Assembly: GCF_000424385.1 (NCBI RefSeq)
Contig: NZ_AUJU01000010.1
Span: 1 to 64,000, forward strand
Source: Butyrivibrio sp. LC3010
Lineage (GTDB): Bacteria > Bacillota > Clostridia > Lachnospirales > Lachnospiraceae
Length of the DNA stretch: 64,000 nt
Reading direction: 5' to 3'
Position numbers and translations under genes: made by a program. This document shows positions 16,916-24,942 of the stretch, piece after piece (the first letter of the stretch is position 1; every line of letters starts with the position of its first letter). The notes under the pieces are model-generated. The model was given only the letters and a program-made list of their open reading frames with translations. It had not been told where the DNA came from and made no database searches.

Positions 16916-18184
16916 ATGAAGAGAAGAGTAGTCGTAACCGGCCTTGGTACAGTCAATCCAATCGGTAACAGTGTAGAAGAGAGCTGGGACAGTGTAAAAA
17001 ATAGCAGAATAGGAATCGGAGAAATAACAGTATTTGACACCACAGAGTATAAGACCAAGGTAGCAGCTGAGGTCAAGGATTTTGATCCTGCAAAGAAGCT
17101 GGACAGAAAAGAAATTCGTCATATGGCGAGATTTACTCAGCTTGCTTTATATGCCGCTGAAGAGGCAATAGAGGATTCAGGTCTCTGCAAGTCTGCTGAC
17201 GGAGAGTATAAATTTGATACTCCTGTATCCGAGATAGCAGCAGAAAGATGCGGAGTTATTATTTCAAGCGGAATCGGTGGACTTGATGATATTGAAAAAC
17301 AGCATAACCGCATGACGGAAAAAGGTAACAATATGGTCAGCCCTTTCTTTGTGCCTATGGCTATCTGTAATATGGCAGCAGCCCGCATAGCAATAGCTCA
17401 TGGCTTTAAGGGAATGTGCACCTGCCCTGTTACTGCCTGCGCAGGCGGAAGTAATGCCATCGGAGATTCTTTTTTCAGAATAAGAGATGGCTACGAGGAT
17501 GTGATGATCTGCGGCGGAACTGAGAGCAGCATAACTCCTCTTGGAATCGCAGGTTTCCAGAATATGAAGGCACTTTCAGATTCTACAGACCCTGCAAGAG
17601 CAAGCATTCCTTTTGATAAGGACAGAAGCGGCTTTGTAATGGGCGAGGGAAGCGGTGTCCTCGTACTTGAAGAATACGAGCATGCTGTCAGCAGAGGCGC
17701 GCATATCTATGCTGAGATAGTTGGTTATGGAAGTAACTGCGATGCTTATCACATAACTTCTCCTTCACCGGACGGAGTCGGCGGCGCAGCTTGCATGAAG
17801 CTTGCCATCAAAGATGCAGGAATCAGTGAAAATGATATCGACTACATCAACGCGCACGGAACATCAACAAGCCTTAATGATAAGTATGAAACAGCAGCCA
17901 TAAAATCAGTTTTTGGCGATCATGCAAAGAAACTCTACGTCTCCAGTACAAAGTCAATGACAGGACATCTCCTCGGCGGCGCAGGCGGAGTAGAGGCTAT
18001 ATTTAGTGTAAAGGCATTGGAAGACGGTTTCGTTCCTCCGACTGTAGGACTTAAGGAAACTGATCCTGAACTGGATCTTAATTATGTTCCCGGTAAGGGC
18101 ATAGAATCTGATCTTAAGTATGTGCTTAGTAACAGCCTTGGCTTTGGCGGACACAACGCTTGTCTCATCTTTAAGAAGTTTTAA
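16916..18184 (+). CDS. fabF: Beta-ketoacyl-ACP synthase II
   Basis: This 422-aa elongating condensing enzyme carries RVVVTGLGTVNPIGN at the N-terminus, the nucleophile Cys175 in VTACAGGSNAIG, and two catalytic His residues in NAHGTST and SMTGHLLGGAGG. RBS AAGGAA (16906-16911) fits the ATG. The protein controls chain elongation and often temperature-dependent unsaturation. A 109-bp gap without a gene separates it from fabZ, longer than the other spacings in this operon, but no terminator is seen there. Confidence 0.96.
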   Translation: MKRRVVVTGLGTVNPIGNSVEESWDSVKNSRIGIGEITVFDTTEYKTKVAAEVKDFDPAKKLDRKEIRHMARFTQLALYAAEEAIEDSGLCKSADGEYKFDTPVSEIAAERCGVIISSGIGGLDDIEKQHNRMTEKGNNMVSPFFVPMAICNMAAARIAIAHGFKGMCTCPVTACAGGSNAIGDSFFRIRDGYEDVMICGGTESSITPLGIAGFQNMKALSDSTDPARASIPFDKDRSGFVMGEGSGVLVLEEYEHAVSRGAHIYAEIVGYGSNCDAYHITSPSPDGVGGAACMKLAIKDAGISENDIDYINAHGTSTSLNDKYETAAIKSVFGDHAKKLYVSSTKSMTGHLLGGAGGVEAIFSVKALEDGFVPPTVGLKETDPELDLNYVPGKGIESDLKYVLSNSLGFGGHNACLIFKKF

Positions 18185-18293
18185 GATTCTTTGAACGTTC
18201 TTTGTGTAGCGCTTGGAAAGTCGTATTGATTATTTTGCAATGATAGGGAAGATAGGGTTACTCTGTCATCGCATTTAGAGGAAAATAAATAGT

Positions 18294-18746
18294 ATGAATA
18301 TAGAAGAAAGAGTTGAAAAGAAATCACTTACTGCAGAGGAAATAGCTGAAATACTGCCGCACAGGTATCCTTTTGCTCTTGTGGACAGAATTATAGATCA
18401 TGAGCCTGGAATATGGGCTGTGGGAAGAAAGTGCGTCAGTATGGATGAGCAGTTCTTTCAGGGACATTTTCCCGGAAGACCTATAATGCCCGGGGTTCTG
18501 ATTATTGAAGCACTTGCACAGACAGGAGCTGTTGCAGCGCTATCTCTTCCTGAAAACAGAGGTAAGATTGCTCTGTTCGGAGGCATAAGGAATGCCCGCT
18601 TCAAAAAGCCTGTAACTCCAGGGGATGTTCTTGAGCTCCGCTGTCAGATGGTCAGATGCAAAGGCCCTGTGGGAGTAGCAGAAGCAGAGGCTCTTGTGGA
18701 CGGAGTAGTTGTCACTAAGGCTGAAATTACATTTTCAATAATATGA
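18294..18746 (+). CDS. fabZ: 3-hydroxyacyl-ACP dehydratase
   Basis: This 150-aa hot-dog-fold enzyme dehydrates 3-hydroxyacyl-ACP. The catalytic His23 is in LPHRYPFALVDRI and the partner Glu lies in MPGVLIIEALAQ; FQGHFPGRP is also diagnostic. GAGG (18279-18282) precedes the ATG at a slightly long distance. It is the last fab gene, followed by a clear terminator. No fabM or fabA is nearby, so how unsaturated chains are made is not shown here. Confidence 0.95.
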   Translation: MNIEERVEKKSLTAEEIAEILPHRYPFALVDRIIDHEPGIWAVGRKCVSMDEQFFQGHFPGRPIMPGVLIIEALAQTGAVAALSLPENRGKIALFGGIRNARFKKPVTPGDVLELRCQMVRCKGPVGVAEAEALVDGVVVTKAEITFSII

Positions 18747-18832
18747 TACGAGGAGCAAAGGTTATAATGAGATTATGCTTGCATAAATAGCATAATTACT
18801 TAATGTACCTTACCTCATAATATAGTGACAGG

Positions 18833-18864
18833 ATCCGGAATTTTATCAGAAATTCCGGATTTTT
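18833..18864 (+). terminator. Intrinsic terminator of the fatty-acid operon
   Basis: An 11-bp stem ATCCGGAATTT/AAATTCCGGAT with a 6-nt loop is followed by TTTT, 87 nt downstream of fabZ. Confidence 0.85.
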
Positions 18865-19042
18865 ACATTAGCAGAGCGCTGAGATGTCCTTTACTGCTTG
18901 ACAGGTGAGTTGTGCTAAATGTATTATCTTGAAGGTTCAAAATGGAATTAATGTGAAGTTATATCCTTTGCTGTGGAAAGTTGACGTTATTTCGTTTATG
19001 AGGAGTCTGACTAATTAAAATCTTATTTTAGACTGATTATTT

Positions 19043-19136
19043 TGTTCAAAAAAGAACATTGAAGTATCAGAAATTCAATGAAATTGGTCATTTGATGTAT
19101 TCAAAATGCTAATAATGCATGAAAATATGATTCATG
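19043..19136. promoter_or_regulatory. Cluster of operator-like dyads upstream of the MarR gene
   Basis: In the 727-bp gene-free interval 18747-19473 three short inverted repeats fall within 94 bp: TGTTC-N6-GAACA (19043-19058), TTTGA-N5-TCAAA (19091-19105) and CATGAA-N7-TTCATG (19118-19136). The middle one resembles the core half-sites of known FabT operators but with a longer spacer. They could be sites for the MarR-type regulator that follows (autoregulation). The rest of the interval is AT-rich; a 63-codon frame there (19134-19325) has no coding signs. Confidence 0.35.
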
Positions 19137-19473
19137 TATGCGCTTTTTCAGAAAGTCGTCAGTCATTCTTTAGAAAACTTTAAGATTGGCTTAATACCTT
19201 TTCGGGTTTCAGTGATGGGTATCTTTGCAAAGTATGCTATACTAGATGAAAGTTACAAAATAGGGTCAAAGGCCATAATTCGTTTATGCCTGCATAAATC
19301 GAATCATGACATATTAAACCGTTAAACGTGAGTAGGTAGCAGATTACACAGTAAATTAACGGATTTCGATTGTTTTGAATTGCGAAAGTTTCGGAAAAAG
19401 TAACTTTTATCATCAGTAATGGGCTAAATTTACTTTTGATCCTTACATCATTATTTTCAAAGGAATATATAAA

Positions 19474-19935
19474 ATGCTCGATTATGCCATAAGTCATATA
19501 TATGATAAGCTTCGCCTTCATTTTTTCCTGAAGGTTTATTCGCGTTATGAAAACAGAGAGGCAACACTCACAACGGTTGAAACTTTCAGTATGGAGATAA
19601 TAATGGCTATGAATGAGCCAACTATTGCTGAGTTTGCAAAAACGCTTAATATATCCTCTCCCAATGCTGCTCACAGAATCAAGTGTCTGGTTCAAAAAGG
19701 ATATCTTGAAAAAGTGCAGTCCAAGGATGATGGAAGAGAATTTCACCTTCGTCCCACCAAGAAGTATCTTGATTTCTGCAAGATCAATCAGGACTATCTG
19801 AAGATCCTTATGAAGAGGTGCGAGAAGAGATTCTCTCCTGAGGACTATAAAAAGCTTAACGAAATGCTGGATATCATAAACAAAGAGCTTATGCCTGAGC
19901 TTGATATTGAAGCTTTTAAGAATACATCCATTTGA
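19474..19935 (+). CDS. MarR-family regulator, FabT-like
   Basis: This 153-aa winged-helix DNA-binding protein reads as MarR/FabT: an N-terminal dimerisation helix, then the reader MNEPTIAEFAKTLNISSPNAAHRIKCLVQKGYLEK as helix-turn-helix and recognition helix, the wing DDGREFHLRPT, and C-terminal helices. In Firmicutes FabT represses fab genes in response to acyl-ACP and is often placed beside them. Here the gene stands ~730 bp after fabZ in the same direction, behind a terminator and with its own candidate promoter region. AAAGGA precedes ATG 19474. The link to the fab operon is an inference from position and family. Confidence 0.75.
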   Translation: MLDYAISHIYDKLRLHFFLKVYSRYENREATLTTVETFSMEIIMAMNEPTIAEFAKTLNISSPNAAHRIKCLVQKGYLEKVQSKDDGREFHLRPTKKYLDFCKINQDYLKILMKRCEKRFSPEDYKKLNEMLDIINKELMPELDIEAFKNTSI

Positions 19936-20009
19936 TATGGGATTAGTTTTGAGTAATTCAGGCTGTAAGAGAAGCTTGAATAGTAATTAAAGGACTTTTT
20001 CAAAATAGA

Positions 20010-20230
20010 ATATAGACAGTTTTGTGGTGCCGCTTAAGTCAGGGAAGTTTATCTGACTGCAGAGGGTAAAAGGGAAACAGGTGTAAAACCTGTGCGAACT
20101 CGTCACTGTAAATGGGGAGTGCTGATATCGCATTTTATGACCACTGGGGAATCCCGGGAAGGCAGATAGCAGCATAATGATCCATGAGCCAGGAAACCTG
20201 CCATGAAGCTGGTACAGGATAAGATTTCCT
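20010..20230 (+). promoter_or_regulatory. Cobalamin (AdoCbl) riboswitch
   Basis: This leader RNA carries the conserved cobalamin aptamer elements: AGGGAAACAGGTG followed by AAAACCTGTGC, the GTCACTGTAAA stretch, GGAAGGCAGAT, and the B12 box AGCCAGGAAACCTGCC at 20187-20202. The edges are approximate. A terminator 90 nt downstream (20317-20353) supplies the expression platform, so B12 should switch transcription off. It lies in front of the lipoprotein cobaltochelatase gene and probably controls the following import and synthesis genes. Confidence 0.93.
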
Positions 20231-20316
20231 TTTGGAAATTGTAATCCGGACCACGAGTAATTGGCCGTACCGAATAGAAGGGTTTATGAAAAATAGAACC
20301 CTGTAGTTTTGTGTGC

Positions 20317-20353
20317 AAAAAACTCATTTCCGGATTTTGGGAATGAGTTTTTT
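20317..20353 (+). terminator. Riboswitch expression-platform terminator
   Basis: An AACTCATTTCC / GGGAATGAGTT hairpin is flanked by A6 upstream and T6 downstream (20348-20353), lying between the B12 aptamer and the start codon at 20381. The RBS (AAGGAG) follows it, so regulation is most simply by transcription termination. Confidence 0.85.
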
Positions 20354-20380
20354 CTATATATAAAAAGGAGGCATTATATT

Positions 20381-22126
20381 ATGAAAAGAAGAATAGTGTT
20401 AGCAGTGCTTGCAATGGCAACTTCAATGTCACTGGTTGTTGGATGCGGCAAAACAGGAGCTGAATCCGGAGCAGTGCAGGAAACTGTTTCTGATGAAAGT
20501 TCAAATGAAGCATCTGAGGAAGCAGAAGCGCAAGAGCAGGCTGATGAAGCAAGTGAGGAAGTAAGCGAAGCTGAAGCAGAAGAGGATGCCGCTAAAGAGC
20601 AGGCAGAGGATGCAGAAGAGACAGAGGATGATGCTGATATGAGTGATGAGGAGAAAGCTAAGGAAGTAGCTGACCTTATAGATTCTATCTATGTTCAGCA
20701 GAGAACCGACGAGACAGATGAGCTTTGTGAAAAAGCAAAGGCTGCCTGGGATAATCTTACAGATGAGCAGAAGGAACTTGTAGAAGGTGAAAACGCAGAT
20801 CCTGATTACTTTGGAAGAGATACAGGTGATGCATCAAAGGATGATCCGCTTAATACAGATAACATCGGAGAAAATGAGATACTTGTTGTCAGCTTTGGAA
20901 CATCTTTTAATGACAGCAGGGTGGAAGATATAAGTGGAGTTGAAAAAGCTATCGCTGATGCTTATCCTGACTGGTCTGTAAGAAGAGCTTTCACTGCTCA
21001 GATTATCATCAACCATGTTCAGGCAAGAGATGGTGAGAAAATTGATAACATGGAACAGGCTCTTGAGAGAGCAGTCCAGAATGGTGTAAAAAATCTTGTT
21101 GTTCAGCCTACACACCTTATGCATGGTGCTGAGTACGATGAGCTCAAGGAAGCAATTGACAACTATGCAGATAAATTTGACAGCGTAGTTATTGCAGAGC
21201 CCCTTCTTGGAGAAGTAGGAAGTGATGCAAGTGTAATAAATGAAGATAAGAAAGCTGTTGCCGAGGCGGTTGTGGAAGCTTCTGTAAAGTCAGCAGGTTT
21301 TGAAAGCATTAAAGCTGCAGCAGATGATCAGACTGCTTTCGTATTCATGGGACACGGAACAGCACACACTGCAAAAGTTACTTATTCTCAGATGGCAACT
21401 CAGATGAAGGAACTTGGCTATGACAATGTTTTCATTGGAACAGTTGAGGGTGAGCCTGAAGAAACTGCTTGTGACAAGGTAATCGAGAATGTCAAGGAAG
21501 CAGGCTATACAAAGGTTATTCTTCGTCCTTTGATGGTTGTTGCAGGTGATCATGCAAACAACGATATGGCTGGAGATGATGAGGATTCCTGGAAGAACAT
21601 GTTTGAGGCTTCCGGAGCTTTTGAGAAAATAGACTGCCAGATAGAAGGTCTTGGAAGAATCGATGCAGTTAAGGATTTATATGTAGCTCATACTGCAGCA
21701 GCAATCTCTGAATCAGGTGTTGAAGCAGGTGAAACTGCTGCAAAGGAGGAAAGTGCTGAGGCAATTGAGAACGGAGAGTATCAGGCAAAATTCACAACTG
21801 ACAGTTCAATGTTTAAGGTAAACGAAGTCTATGAGGACATGGGAACTTTAACCGTACAAGATGGTGAGATGGTAATTCATATCAGCCTTCCTTCCGAGAA
21901 CATTGTAAATCTTTTTCCCGGAACAGCTGAGGATGCTATGAAGGATGGTGCAGTTCTTCTTGAGCCCACAAAGGATGAGGTTACCTACAGTGACGGTACA
22001 ACAGAGACAGTAAACGGTTTTGATGTTCCTGTTCCCTATCTTGATAAGGAATTTGACCTTGCGCTGATAGGAACAAAGGGAAAGTGGTACGACCACAAGG
22101 TAGTTGTTGAAACTCCTGCTAAGTAA
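20381..22126 (+). CDS. cbiK: Surface lipoprotein with a CbiK-type cobaltochelatase domain
   Basis: The 581-aa protein starts at ATG 20381 behind AAGGAG (20365-20370); the open frame upstream runs through the terminator and is not coding. A type II signal peptide ends in the lipobox LVVGC. A very acidic, low-complexity linker (~25-125) follows. Residues ~165-455 match anaerobic sirohydrochlorin cobaltochelatase CbiK: VVSFGTSFNDSR, candidate metal ligands His245/His248 (PTHLMHG) and His325 (FMGHGTAHTAK), and RPLMVVAGDHANNDM. The C-terminal ~115 residues form an extra beta-type domain of a kind found on Lachnospiraceae metal or corrinoid uptake proteins. CbiK inserts cobalt into sirohydrochlorin; an exported copy is odd for a cytosolic pathway, although periplasmic CbiK is known in Desulfovibrio. 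It may bind cobalt or tetrapyrrole instead. Confidence 0.85.
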   Translation: MKRRIVLAVLAMATSMSLVVGCGKTGAESGAVQETVSDESSNEASEEAEAQEQADEASEEVSEAEAEEDAAKEQAEDAEETEDDADMSDEEKAKEVADLIDSIYVQQRTDETDELCEKAKAAWDNLTDEQKELVEGENADPDYFGRDTGDASKDDPLNTDNIGENEILVVSFGTSFNDSRVEDISGVEKAIADAYPDWSVRRAFTAQIIINHVQARDGEKIDNMEQALERAVQNGVKNLVVQPTHLMHGAEYDELKEAIDNYADKFDSVVIAEPLLGEVGSDASVINEDKKAVAEAVVEASVKSAGFESIKAAADDQTAFVFMGHGTAHTAKVTYSQMATQMKELGYDNVFIGTVEGEPEETACDKVIENVKEAGYTKVILRPLMVVAGDHANNDMAGDDEDSWKNMFEASGAFEKIDCQIEGLGRIDAVKDLYVAHTAAAISESGVEAGETAAKEESAEAIENGEYQAKFTTDSSMFKVNEVYEDMGTLTVQDGEMVIHISLPSENIVNLFPGTAEDAMKDGAVLLEPTKDEVTYSDGTTETVNGFDVPVPYLDKEFDLALIGTKGKWYDHKVVVETPAK

Positions 22127-22292
22127 TAACTGATAGGGTTTTTCTTAGAAAAAAACAGGAATCTAAATATAAGTAAATACTGTTAGTGTAATAAAATGCC
22201 TGCGAAGAAATACTGTATTTATCAGAATTACAAATTGGTTTCAGGAAAAATGCAGAACTAAAGTCCGGCAGGCACAAAAGAATGAGGATTTA

Positions 22293-23915
22293 ATGAATTT
22301 TAGAAAAACAATAACCTCTTTATGTATTTTAATATTAGCAACATTTATCATAACCTCCTGCGCTTCGCAGGAGGTTACTTCCACTAATCAGAATATAAAT
22401 GTAATATCAGAACATAATTACTTTGTTGATATAAGCTTTGAAGGCGGAACAGGGAAAGCTTATATCAAATCCCCGGTAGAGATTACTGATAATAATGGAA
22501 AGCTTTCTGCTAAATTTGTCTGGAGCAGCAGCAATTATGACTACATGATCGTAAACGGGCAAAAATATGAAAATGAAAATAACGGTGGAGAATCGACCTT
22601 TACCGTAGATATAGATAATATAGATGAACCTCTGACGGTTATCGGGGATACAGTGGCAATGAGTGTCCCTCATGAAATTGAATATACGATAACCTGGGGC
22701 GAAAAACACGATGGTAATACTTCTGTAGAAGAAAATCTAGAAGCAGAAAATGAAAGTAGCCCAGTAGGAGAGAATTCAGAAGCAGGCAATGAGGAGCCTT
22801 CAACAAGGAAAGATAAGAACTCAGATGCGAAATTATCTGAGTTAAAAGCTGCGCTTGAAGATGCAGGTTTATCCTTTACCGGCAAGACAGAACTTAAATA
22901 TGCTACAGGTTTTGAAATAGAAAAATACGGAGATTATTCTCTCATATCTATAGATAATTCCGGGAACTATCTGGTTTTACCGGAAGGTTCAGATGAGAAG
23001 ATAACAAGTAATATCCTTAAAAAAGCAGGCAAGGATGTTGTGATTTTGCAAAAGCCTCTTGATAAGACTTATCTTGTATCAACATCTGCAATGGACCTTA
23101 TTAACACCTGCGGCGCCCTTGATATGGTAAAGCTTTCAGGTACAAAGAAGGAAGACTGGTACATTGATGCTGCGAAGGATGCCATGCAGGATGGAAAAAT
23201 AATATATGCGGGAAAATACAGAGCTCCCGATTACGAGGTTATCCTTGGGGCAGGCTGCAATTTTGCCATAGAAAATACTATGATATATCATGAGCCCGCA
23301 GTTAAAGAAAAGCTTACAGAGCTAGGCATACCTGTACTTGTTGAGACTTCCAGCTACGAGGAGCATCCTCTTGGAAGGCTTGAATGGATAAAGCTTTACG
23401 GAGCACTTTTTGACAGGGAAAAAGAAGCAGAACAATATTTTGATGATCAGCTTGGTTCCATGAGCGCAATCATGGATGATAATAAGAAGACAGGAAAAAC
23501 TGTTGCCTTTTTCCATGTAACCGCAAATGGCCTTATCAATGTAAGAAAATCCGGTGATTATATTACCAGGATGATTGAGCTTTCAGGCGGAAAGTATGCC
23601 CTCCTTGGAGCAGGGGAAGGGGAAAATGCCCTCTCAACCATGAACATGCAGATGGAGGATTTTTACAGAGAGGCGGCTTTGGCAGATATAATAATCTACA
23701 ACAGCACCATCGGTGGCGAGATTCATTCTATCGATGACCTCATTGCAAAGAATAAACTGTTTAGCGATTTTAAAGCGGTAAAAGAAAAAAGAGTTTATTG
23801 TACGGAGAGAAATCTTTTTCAGCAGATAACAGGAATGGCCGAATTTTTGCGAGACTTAAGTGATGTGCTAAGTGATGTGGACAGAGACTACACTTACCTG
23901 AATAAGTTATCGTAA
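22293..23915 (+). CDS. Corrinoid ABC transporter substrate-binding lipoprotein
   Basis: This 540-aa lipoprotein has signal peptide and lipobox FIITSC at the N-terminus. Residues ~40-150 form a beta-rich domain resembling the extra C-terminal domain of the preceding chelatase-like lipoprotein. A low-complexity Glu/Asn/Ser linker follows, and residues ~215-535 form a BtuF/FepB-type binding domain (GALDMVKLSGTKKEDW, VLVETSSYEEHPLGRLEW, then a Glu-rich helix). It precedes btuC and btuD-like genes and lies behind the B12 riboswitch, so corrinoid import is the likely job, though heme or siderophore binding cannot be excluded from sequence. A 12-bp perfect hairpin covers the lipobox codons. Confidence 0.8.
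   Translation: MNFRKTITSLCILILATFIITSCASQEVTSTNQNINVISEHNYFVDISFEGGTGKAYIKSPVEITDNNGKLSAKFVWSSSNYDYMIVNGQKYENENNGGESTFTVDIDNIDEPLTVIGDTVAMSVPHEIEYTITWGEKHDGNTSVEENLEAENESSPVGENSEAGNEEPSTRKDKNSDAKLSELKAALEDAGLSFTGKTELKYATGFEIEKYGDYSLISIDNSGNYLVLPEGSDEKITSNILKKAGKDVVILQKPLDKTYLVSTSAMDLINTCGALDMVKLSGTKKEDWYIDAAKDAMQDGKIIYAGKYRAPDYEVILGAGCNFAIENTMIYHEPAVKEKLTELGIPVLVETSSYEEHPLGRLEWIKLYGALFDREKEAEQYFDDQLGSMSAIMDDNKKTGKTVAFFHVTANGLINVRKSGDYITRMIELSGGKYALLGAGEGENALSTMNMQMEDFYREAALADIIIYNSTIGGEIHSIDDLIAKNKLFSDFKAVKEKRVYCTERNLFQQITGMAEFLRDLSDVLSDVDRDYTYLNKLS
22351..22377 (+). other. Perfect 12-bp hairpin inside the lipobox coding region
   Basis: TAACCTCCTGCG and CGCAGGAGGTTA flank a 3-nt loop, forming an unusually strong stem only 58 nt after the start codon of the substrate-binding lipoprotein. 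The right arm contains an RBS-like GGAGG that the left arm masks. Possible roles are a translational pause during signal-peptide insertion or an mRNA processing site; it may also be an inserted palindromic repeat. Confidence 0.55.
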
Positions 23916-23934
23916 ATGGAATTAGGAAACATAT

Positions 23935-24942
23935 ATGAATAGAAAAAGAAGCATTATATTCTTTAGCCTGATAACAATTTTCATAGTGGTAGTATTTTGG
24001 ATAAGCATTATCCTTGGAAGCGCTTACGTATCCGTGTGGGACTTGCCCGGAATTATTTCCGGTAAGTCCGACAATGAGATGCTAAGAAGCATCATTCTTA
24101 ATATCAGACTTCCGAGGGCAGTGTCTGCAATCATTCTGGGAGGAGCGCTGGCTCTGTCAGGATATCTTTTGCAGACCTTTTTTGGGAATCCTATCGTTGG
24201 GCCATTTGTGCTTGGAATATCTTCAGGAGCCAAGCTGTCGGTTGCCATTTTCATGATTTCATTTCTATATATGGGAAAAGAGATGGGACTAAGTATGATG
24301 GTGTTGTCAGCCTTCATTGGAGCGTCTCTTGCCATGAGTTTTGTACTTATGATTTCCACAAAAGTTAAGAGCATGAGCACTCTTGTTGTATGCGGAATAA
24401 TGATAGGATATATATGTTCAGCCATAACTGATTTTGTGGTGACATTTGCGGATGATTCAAATATTGTAAATCTTCATAACTGGTCCATGGGAAGTCTTTC
24501 CGGAATAAACTGGGATGGAATCAGAGTGTTTACCGTGATCGTGATTCTGGGACTTTTACTTACGGTTACGATTTTAAAACCCATGAATGCCTACAGACTT
24601 GGGGAAGCTTATGCAAGGAGCGTTGGCGTAAATATAATTGCCCTCAGGATCATGCTCATATTTATATCAAGCATTCTTGCTGCCTGTGTAACTGCATTTG
24701 CAGGCCCCATATCCTTTGTGGGAATAGCAGTTCCTCATCTTGCAAGGATGAGCCTTAAAACTGACAGCGCTCATGTGATGATCCCCGCCAGCTTCCTTGG
24801 AGGGGCGCTCATAACATTATTTTGCGATCTTATAGCCAGAACAGTTTTTGCCCCCACTGAGGTCAGCATCAGCTCCGTGACAGCGGTGCTTCTGGTGCCG
24901 GTTGTTATTTTTATGATGATTCAAAGGAAAAAGAAGGATTGA
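23935..24942 (+). CDS. btuC: Corrinoid ABC transporter permease (BtuC/FecCD family)
   Basis: This 335-aa integral membrane protein has about ten transmembrane helices. FecCD-family motifs are visible: [24 protein letters not shown] N-terminal consensus (here [11 protein letters not shown]), [15 protein letters not shown], and the coupling region [15 protein letters not shown] near the C-terminus. It forms the channel for the substrate delivered by the preceding lipoprotein. Its stop codon overlaps the ATPase start (TGATG), indicating a coupled transporter operon. B12 as substrate is inferred from context. Confidence 0.88.
   Translation: MNRKRSIIFFSLITIFIVVVFWISIILGSAYVSVWDLPGIISGKSDNEMLRSIILNIRLPRAVSAIILGGALALSGYLLQTFFGNPIVGPFVLGISSGAKLSVAIFMISFLYMGKEMGLSMMVLSAFIGASLAMSFVLMISTKVKSMSTLVVCGIMIGYICSAITDFVVTFADDSNIVNLHNWSMGSLSGINWDGIRVFTVIVILGLLLTVTILKPMNAYRLGEAYARSVGVNIIALRIMLIFISSILAACVTAFAGPISFVGIAVPHLARMSLKTDSAHVMIPASFLGGALITLFCDLIARTVFAPTEVSISSVTAVLLVPVVIFMMIQRKKKD

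Noticed and set aside
19134..19325. A 63-codon plus-strand frame between fabZ and the MarR gene
   Set aside because: No RBS, no family signal, and it overlaps operator-like dyads.
20309..20380. Upstream extension of the cobaltochelatase frame
   Set aside because: It runs through the riboswitch terminator; the true start at 20381 has a perfect RBS and a signal peptide.
22197..22274. Second cobalamin riboswitch before the substrate-binding lipoprotein
   Set aside because: Only a 7-bp TGCCTGC/GCAGGCA pairing is present; no B12 box or aptamer core.
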